Of a stretch of 64,000 nucleotides of DNA, positions 59,301 to 64,000 are shown piece after piece. Within the stretch, counting starts at the first letter, position 1. Each line of letters starts with the position of its first letter. A model generated the notes under the pieces. It had not been told where the DNA came from, did no database searches, and saw nothing but the letters and a program-made list of their open reading frames with translations. A program made the translations under genes and the position numbers. Origin of the DNA: Larix kaempferi (taxonomy: Eukaryota; Streptophyta; Pinopsida; Pinales; Pinaceae); the NCBI GenBank assembly GCA_027924585.1, contig BSBM01002120.1, positions 62,001 to 126,000 of the forward strand. The letters run 5' to 3'.

Positions 59301-60046
59301 ATGGAGCGCACTAACAAAAAGGAAAAAAGCATTTGAATGGAATCAAACATGGATGGGTATAAATCAAAAGGTAAACAACAACTAGTGGCCGAGTTCCTTG
59401 ATATGGCTACAGACAAATTATCATAAAAGAAAATGTTCCTGCAATAATTTTAAAGTTTTTCAATTTTAAATTTTTTCGCATTAATAATTATTAATTTTAA
59501 TTTAGCTTAATTTTCAGTTTTATTAATTATATTTATATTTAATTATAAATATATTAATATAATTATTAATTATAAATTTATATATATATATATATATATA
59601 TGTCTACAGTACCCCGACGTACCCAAGTACCCTATTTCAAAAAGTGGCGTACCCGTACCCGTCCCAGTACCCAAGTACCCTGACAACTTAGCCTAAAACC
59701 TACTTTTACTTTATTGTATTTTTGAGATTATGTTGGCTTGTTTCTTTGTGGCTTGGAAACAATTTCTGGCAGAAACAGACCGCATGATATATAATGAATT
59801 ATGACTTACCAATGGATGATATTCATGCCCCCCCTCAACATGTCCATGTTCCCTACAATGTTTTTTAGCTGTTGAGATCAGTAACCTTCTCTTATTAAAG
59901 CCCCTACGTCGATTGCAAGGACAATAACATTTTCCATCACCCCTTCTTTCCACTCCATCCCACAACCTAGCAAGCAATTCTCGATTTTGTTCAAGATGAT
60001 CTTGATGACCTGTAACATTATTGTTACGTGGCATTTTATTACTCAA
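50374..60046 (-). CDS. TNP2-type CACTA transposase (spliced, one in-frame stop)
   Basis: Minus strand. Exon 60046-59810 carries the transposase-associated domain (CYCPCNRRRG, HCREHGHVEGGHEYHP). After a 5-kb intron filled by repeat unit B come about 54716-54303 (acidic, then LSVVLLIMNLKVMNG), 54118-53560 (YQAIDACPNDHILYY, CPICHSSRY, RNARLSLAADGVNPH), about 53417-53004 (VYIEPLVDELLKLWNG, HDAPGLTHFCGLQTK, FACPVCG), about 52841-52413 (YYEHLLVVHLFDTMHIGKN), about 52304-52227, 52064-51638 (EIELCGPIHARSMWMVERH, a DUF4218-like block), about 51460-51254, and 51127-50374 (DUF4216-like, then an acidic tail). Splice sites are GT-AG and phases agree where checked. The only stop is TGA at 50799-50797, after which the frame continues (EPYVLPSQCEQVFY). 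TNP2 catalyses excision and reintegration with TnpA. The start codon is the first Met of the domain exon. Confidence 0.85.
55862..57886 (+). pseudogene. Repeat-encoded protein B, unknown function (one in-frame stop)
   Basis: Starts MGKSGKTNRIEPTELNWIDK. The 202-codon N-terminal domain is about 70 percent identical to protein A (FDTLKFKLTVDLVAKAIGV, NEGEMWFKKLPFTFDDQRYL, ITCEGRYAYVFKYHFRFLQ). A TAA at 56468-56470 ends it, but the frame continues (EHFLFWSGFQTKQKEQ) to 57886. The C-terminal part shares RSPITVLSEDEGYLLEE, WRPKTRSKNKLRLNMKKLLN, a coiled coil (LANRRLREDLQEVNENYQEL) and ISDGIALLVEAAKD with A, and has about 60 more codons in the variable middle. It lies antisense to the transposase gene's intron 1. 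Confidence 0.7.
58297..59695. other. Extra 1.4 kb within unit B, non-coding
   Basis: No gene seen. TTTTACAGATTTCATAAAATG occurs twice near 59240-59300 (split as TTTTACAGATTTCATAAAAT). A (TA)n run is at 59578-59601, followed by GTACCCAAGTACCCT-type repeats (59610-59690) that resemble a hAT terminus, but no partner end was found. Confidence 0.45.
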
Positions 60047-60059
60047 ACCCTAAGAACAA

Positions 60060-60480
60060 AGTACGAGCAAACCCAAGTATATGATGAGTCTTCTTTTCCA
60101 CAAGGGTTAGAACCAAATCCACAATATATGAGTCAACCCTAACTCAAGACAAGACCAAGTATATAATGAGTCTTCTTTTCCACAATGGTTAAAACCAAAT
60201 CCACATGAGTAAACCCTAACTCAAGACAAAACCAAGTATATGATGAGTCCTCTTTTCCACAATGGTTAAAACCAAATCCACATGAGTAAACCCTAAGTAC
60301 TCAAGACAAGACCAAGTATATGATGAATCTTCTTTTCCACAAGAGTCAAAGCCAAATCCACAAGAGCAAACCCTAAGTGAGGGTAAACCCTAACTCAAAA
60401 CAAAACCAAGTATATGATGAATCTTCTTTTCCACAAGAGTCAAAGCCAAATCCACAAGAGAAAACCCTAACTAGTGAGGG
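60060..60480. repeat. Tandem repeat of 78-93 bp upstream of the transposase gene
   Basis: Five copies of a unit containing CAAGTATATGATGAGTCTTC, TTTTCCACAA, CCAAATCCACA and AACCCTAACTCAAGACA start near 60072, 60150, 60232, 60313 and 60406. Confidence 0.8.
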
Positions 60481-60540
60481 TAAACCCTAACACAAGAGGA
60501 CAAACTTTCTCCAACAAAGATTTACCAATGATAAACCAAT

Positions 60541-60772
60541 TAGAAATTAACCAAGAGATACTTCAAGAGAGAAGTCACCAAAGAGCAAGACCAAAATCCG
60601 AGACCAAGTGGGAATATCCCCACAAAGTCACAAGGCCAAAAACCAAACCCTAAACCAAGAAATTAACCAAGAGATACTTCAAGAGAGAAGTCAAAAAAAG
60701 AGCAAGACCAAATTCCAAGACCAAGTGGGAAGATCCCCACAAAAGCACAAGGCTAAAAACCAAACCCTAATA
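60541..60772. repeat. Two tandem copies of a 117-bp unit
   Basis: GAAATTAACCAAGAGATACT, AGAGAGAAGTCA, CCAAGTGGGAA and CCAAACCCTAA appear in the same order at 60541-60655 and 60659-60772. They lie in the presumed promoter region of the transposase gene. Confidence 0.8.
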
Positions 60773-60894
60773 CTCCTTAGGAATTTCGCATTTCTTGTCC
60801 AAGATATTTGTGCGAGAGTGAGTGTGTGAGATTATGAACCTAGGCCTACATCTCTATTTATATGAATGTTTGCAAATAATGGCCACAAGCGTCG

Positions 60895-61170
60895 AATATG
60901 TGACGGCTCGTTTAGGACGCGTGGAGTTAAACGACGTCTCTTTTAGTACACGTCGGCTATGCGGCGGCTATACATATTTCATATATCTGACCTATTAAAC
61001 GTGCTCTCTTAACCGTCGCTTAACCGACGTGTACTAAAAGAGACGTCGCTTAACCGACGTTTACTAAACGCGCCGTCGCATAGCCGACGCTTGTTGCCAC
61101 ATTTAAAAAAAAAAATTGTACACTTGTGTTTTTTGGTAAGTTTATAAACATAAATCCACGCGCCGTCGGA
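60895..61170. repeat. Right subterminal repeats of CACTA with a 25-bp perfect stem
   Basis: Several GTCGCTTAACCGACG and GCATAGCCGACG copies, related to the left-end GTCGGTTAACCGAC motif. 60932-60956 and 61024-61048 are perfect inverted copies of each other over 25 bp with a 67-bp loop. Confidence 0.85.
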
Positions 61171-61206
61171 TTTTTCCATCGGATTTTGGGTCAAAATTTA
61201 GTAGTG

Positions 61207-62456
61207 TGAAACACTATGTTTCATACCTGTCCATGCTTCCTGCAGAACTTTGTTCTTCACACTCCTCGTCAGACATCGATTCATGATGTATACATCAGTT
61301 GCCACTGCTTCAGCTCAGTATTCATTTGATAGATGCATGGCTGCCAACATATTGCGCTCCATCTCCATAACGTTTTTTTTCTTCCTCGCTGCAATACCCT
61401 TTTGTTGTGGTGTATACCGTGTAGTGAATTGCTTATGTATGCCATGATTTTTGTAGTTTAAGAAATCATTTGAAACATACTCACCACCTCTATCTGTTCT
61501 TAATATCTTGATGTTGTAACCACTCTACTTAACCACAAGTGCCTTGAACTGCTGAAAACAACCAAATGCATTAGATTTATGTTTTAGAAAATAGAACCAT
61601 GATTTTGTTGTGAAATCATCAATAAATGTGAGAAGATAAGTGCATCCTCCCATGGACGGTGTTTGCATCAGTCCACAAATATCAGAGTGCACAATTTCAA
61701 GTGTTGTGTGAGCTCTGTATGACTTTCCCACTAGAAAATTCTCTTTGTGCCATTTTCTAGAAATACAGCCTTCACAAGTTCTCTCTGGATTTTCAATCAA
61801 TGGAAATCCTTTCACCATGTCCTTTATGTGCAGTATCTTCAACCCACCAAAATTCAGATGTCCAAATCTAAAGTGCCATAACCAAGATTCATCATTTATT
61901 TATGTCTGAAACGCTGCTTGCATTTCTTTGTTGTATTTTTCTTCCTTTGCACAGTGAAATTCTGCTTCTTTACTTTCTGCTTTGAACGCAGTTCCAGTAT
62001 TTTCTTTCTGTCTTTCATGAACAACTTGAGTTTTTTTTCCTTTTATGTTTGGCCTTATCCTCAAAGGAAATAACCGATTGCTTGTCATCTGCACTTCAAC
62101 AATTAATTGATTGCTTGGATATATGTCTTTAATCACACAATGCTTTCCTATAATGTGAACTCTGTAACCTTTTTCCATTAACTGTCCAATGCTCATTAAA
62201 TTATGCTTCAAACCTTGAACATAATAAACATCAGGCATATATTTCTGCTCCCCCTGTTTGGTTAGAATATCAATAGTACCCTCACCCAAGACAGTGACTT
62301 GAATATTGTTTCCAAATGTGACATCAGTTTGAACTAATTTATCTAGACTAGAAAATAGATTTAAATTACCATTCATATGATTGATACAGCCTGAGTCCAA
62401 ATACAATATGTCATTTGGACTTTCTTGGACAACATTGCATTCAAGTGGTGATGCAC
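61207..62456 (-). pseudogene. copia protease and integrase N-terminal part, degenerate
   Basis: Minus strand. Protease: YLDSGCINHM at 62406 (the D-S-G active site). Then GAG-pre-integrase (CEGCISRKWHKENF) and integrase core with VHSDICG, FIDDFT and LRTDRGGEYVS; at the position of the catalytic Glu the sequence reads KGIAARK (Ala for Glu). Stops occur near 61525 and 61320. The frame runs into the CACTA end at 61206; the other half is at 37580-38182. Confidence 0.9.
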
Positions 62457-63406
62457 ATGCTAAGAACAGTGAGTTGTTTGGAGTGTTGTTGTTGGTTTAC
62501 TGTGTTTGTCCTTGCTTTTCTTGGTCATACTGATGTTTCCTGCATTCATATGCGAAGTGTCCATACTTCTTACAATAATGACATTGAATTTTTTATTTAT
62601 CGTACCTTTGTCCACTTGGCTGACTGGGGATCTAATTCTAGCTTCTACCAGCGACATGCGCAGGGTTGTTGTTGCAAACTCCTCTGAAAGAACTTCTTCC
62701 TCTTCCTCTAGAGTTTGATATTCCTCTGCCTCTTCCACGACTTATGGATGGATGTGTTGTGTATGCACCTTCCAATGATGTATCTGAACTGTTGATTCTA
62801 TGTTCATGATTGAGTAATGAGGCTTGCAACTCATCAATAGTAAATTGTGATAGATCTTTGTTTTTATTCCAAGGTCACAACTAAAGATTCAATTTTTTTT
62901 GGAAGAACTCTAATAACTTTTTCAACAAGTCTTTGGTCACCTAGAGTTTCTCCATGAGACTTTATTTGATTAACCAGACCAATAACACGAATATAGAATG
63001 ATTCTATTGACTCTTTATTTTTCATTGACAGAGATTCAAAATCTCTTCTAAGAATCTGAAGTGTGGCAGTCTTTACTTTGTTCACTCCTTGATAGGAAGT
63101 TTCCAGTGTGTCCCACGCTTCCTTAGTTGACTGCACTGTTTCTACTCTTGGGAGTATTGATTCATGTGTTGCTTGATGTATGTGGAACAATGCCTTTCCA
63201 TCTTTCTTCCTCTGTTCTTTCCAGACATCCTTCTCAGCTTGTGTGATATTGTTGTATGTTGCTAGATCTGTTGGTTTTGCATAACGATTCTAGACTATTT
63301 CCCATACATCTTGACCTCTAAATAAAGCTTTCATAGTTAGAGACCAATATTCATAACTTTTACTAGAAAATATTGGAGTTTGCAAATTAACAGAAGTGGA
63401 AGCCAT
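62457..63406 (-). pseudogene. copia gag, degenerate
   Basis: Start at 63406 (MASTSVNLQTPIFSSKSYEYW), stop near 63293, then open to 62864 with KEAWDTLETSYQG and IESFYIRVIGLVNQIKSHGE (UBN2-type gag), an Arg/Gly-rich stretch (SRGRGRGISNSRGRG) and, in another frame, a CCHC zinc knuckle (CHYCKKYGHFAYEC) near 62575-62530. At least one stop and one frameshift. Confidence 0.88.
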
Positions 63407-63458
63407 TCTTTAACCGCTTTTCCCTTTGTAAATACAATTTATAGTTTCCACAAACCAA

Positions 63459-63470
63459 GCTCAGATTCCA
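63459..63470 (-). other. Primer binding site of the copia element (diverged)
   Basis: TGGAATCTGAGC on minus, a changed form of TGGTATCAGAGC, lies between gag and the LTR end. Confidence 0.6.
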
Positions 63471-64000
63471 TATCAAGGAAAAAGCACACCGCGCAGTCAA
63501 AAGATTTGACCTGTGCAGTAAATGAATATCTTTCTTTTCTTTGCTTTATAGCTGTGCTTCACATAGAAATTATTTTGCTCTAATGATTTTTCGAACACTT
63601 TACTTCACAAATTAGCTGCGCGGAAATTACCTGTGCATTTCTAGTTTTTACTCCACGAAGATTACCTGCGCATTTCCACTTTTTACTGCGCGAAGATTAC
63701 CTGCATATTTCGACCTTCTACTGTGCATGTGAACTTTGCTGCGTAGTTCTCTACCCTCGCGGAACTTGACTTTTTATGAACTTCGCACTTCACACAAATT
63801 TACATTTGCAAATTTCTTTTAACTTTACGAAGGTTAACTGCGTACAAGTTAACTTTTCATACCTATTTAGCTGCACATAACCCAATCTTAAACAAAATTT
63901 GCACGAAAATATTTCTTGCTAAAATATAAGAACCAAAGCATATGTTGATGTTACTGCGTGTTAAACTAGGACATTCACCACCGTGAAATACTTGAAAATC
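63471..64000 (-). mobile_element. 5' LTR of the copia element (truncated by window end)
   Basis: 63471-63556 matches the end of the 3' LTR at 35429-35515. From 63557 on, the sequence is different and contains a diverged repeat (ATTACCTGCGCATTTCCACT and CGAAGATTACCTGCATATTT). The start of the LTR is outside the window. Confidence 0.55.

Larger units (their letters stand above)
54816..59795 (+). repeat. Large repeat unit B in intron 1 of the transposase gene
   Basis: Homologous to 43115-46960. The leader starts GTGTTAAGTCATG, the coding part is 55862-57886, the trailer ends near 58296, and the last shared block (TTGGAAACAATTTCTGGC) is at about 59752, so roughly 1.4 kb (58297-59695) is extra. 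It fills almost all of the intron between 59810 and 54716. Confidence 0.7.
38183..61206. mobile_element. CACTA (En/Spm) DNA transposon, 23,024 bp, inserted in copia integrase
   Basis: Starts CACTACAACATTTTGACCC and ends with the inverted copy (reverse complement CACTACTAAATTTTGACCC); the match continues through CAAAATC and GACGG for about 30 bp. A TGA duplication flanks it, as expected for the superfamily. It carries a TNP2 transposase gene and a TnpA-like gene, both minus, palindromic subterminal repeats at both ends, two large unknown-ORF repeats, and smaller insertions. Size is above the 8-15 kb usual for autonomous plant CACTA elements because of these insertions. Confidence 0.93.

Overview
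This is nuclear DNA of a land plant, most probably a conifer or other gymnosperm. It is AT-rich, holds one recognisable ordinary host gene (a three-exon alpha-expansin, minus strand, 32161-33721) and is otherwise filled with plant transposable elements nested in one another, satellites and simple repeats. Introns are GT-AG. The gymnosperm assignment is an inference from repeat load and gene sparsity, not a proof.

Region 1 (1 to about 27.1 kb) is built from what look like two related DNA transposons, one inside the other. The inner one (4847-24326, 19.5 kb) has about 40-bp terminal inverted repeats beginning GGGT and is flanked on both sides by TTAA. It sits in an intron of a minus-strand gene whose first exon (24612-24399) and remaining exons (4813-2904) still join in frame; without the insert the intron would be only about 101 bp. 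Inside is a decayed plus-strand gene for a DDE-type transposase I cannot assign to a superfamily (10630-13982) and, convergent to it, a minus-strand gene made of short phase-0 exons ending in a nuclear-localisation-like tail (22159-20030). The same arrangement, a transposase 3' end (1-877) facing the split gene, lies outside the insert, so the split gene probably belongs to an older relative. The inner element has been inflated by purine tracts and (CAT)n repeats, a solo LTR with a CTTCA target duplication (7580-9023), two families of about 358-bp tandem repeats (14462-18955) and a hAT remnant. Clusters of short perfect palindromes occur near both ends of the inner element and beside the outer gene.

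Region 2 (27.1-35.4 kb) holds a decayed repeat-encoded ORF (28088-30063), about 2 kb of featureless AT-rich DNA, the expansin gene with a TATA box, and its upstream flank.

Region 3 (35.4-64 kb) is a degenerate Ty1/copia retrotransposon on the minus strand (3' LTR near 35.4-36.0 kb, gag at 63.4 kb, 5' LTR running off the window). Its integrase gene is interrupted by a 23,024-bp CACTA (En/Spm) transposon, 38183-61206, with CACTAC termini and a TGA target duplication. The CACTA element is much better preserved than its host: a spliced TNP2 transposase gene with one in-frame stop, a TnpA-like second gene and palindromic subterminal repeats. It carries two copies of a 3.5-5 kb repeat (43115-46960 and 54816-59795), each encoding a roughly 615-675 codon protein of unknown function, broken by independent stop codons four codons apart.

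The order of events that can be read is: copia insertion, then CACTA insertion, then or before that capture of the two repeat units; and, separately, the outer TTAA-class element, then the inner one, then the solo LTR and hAT fragment.
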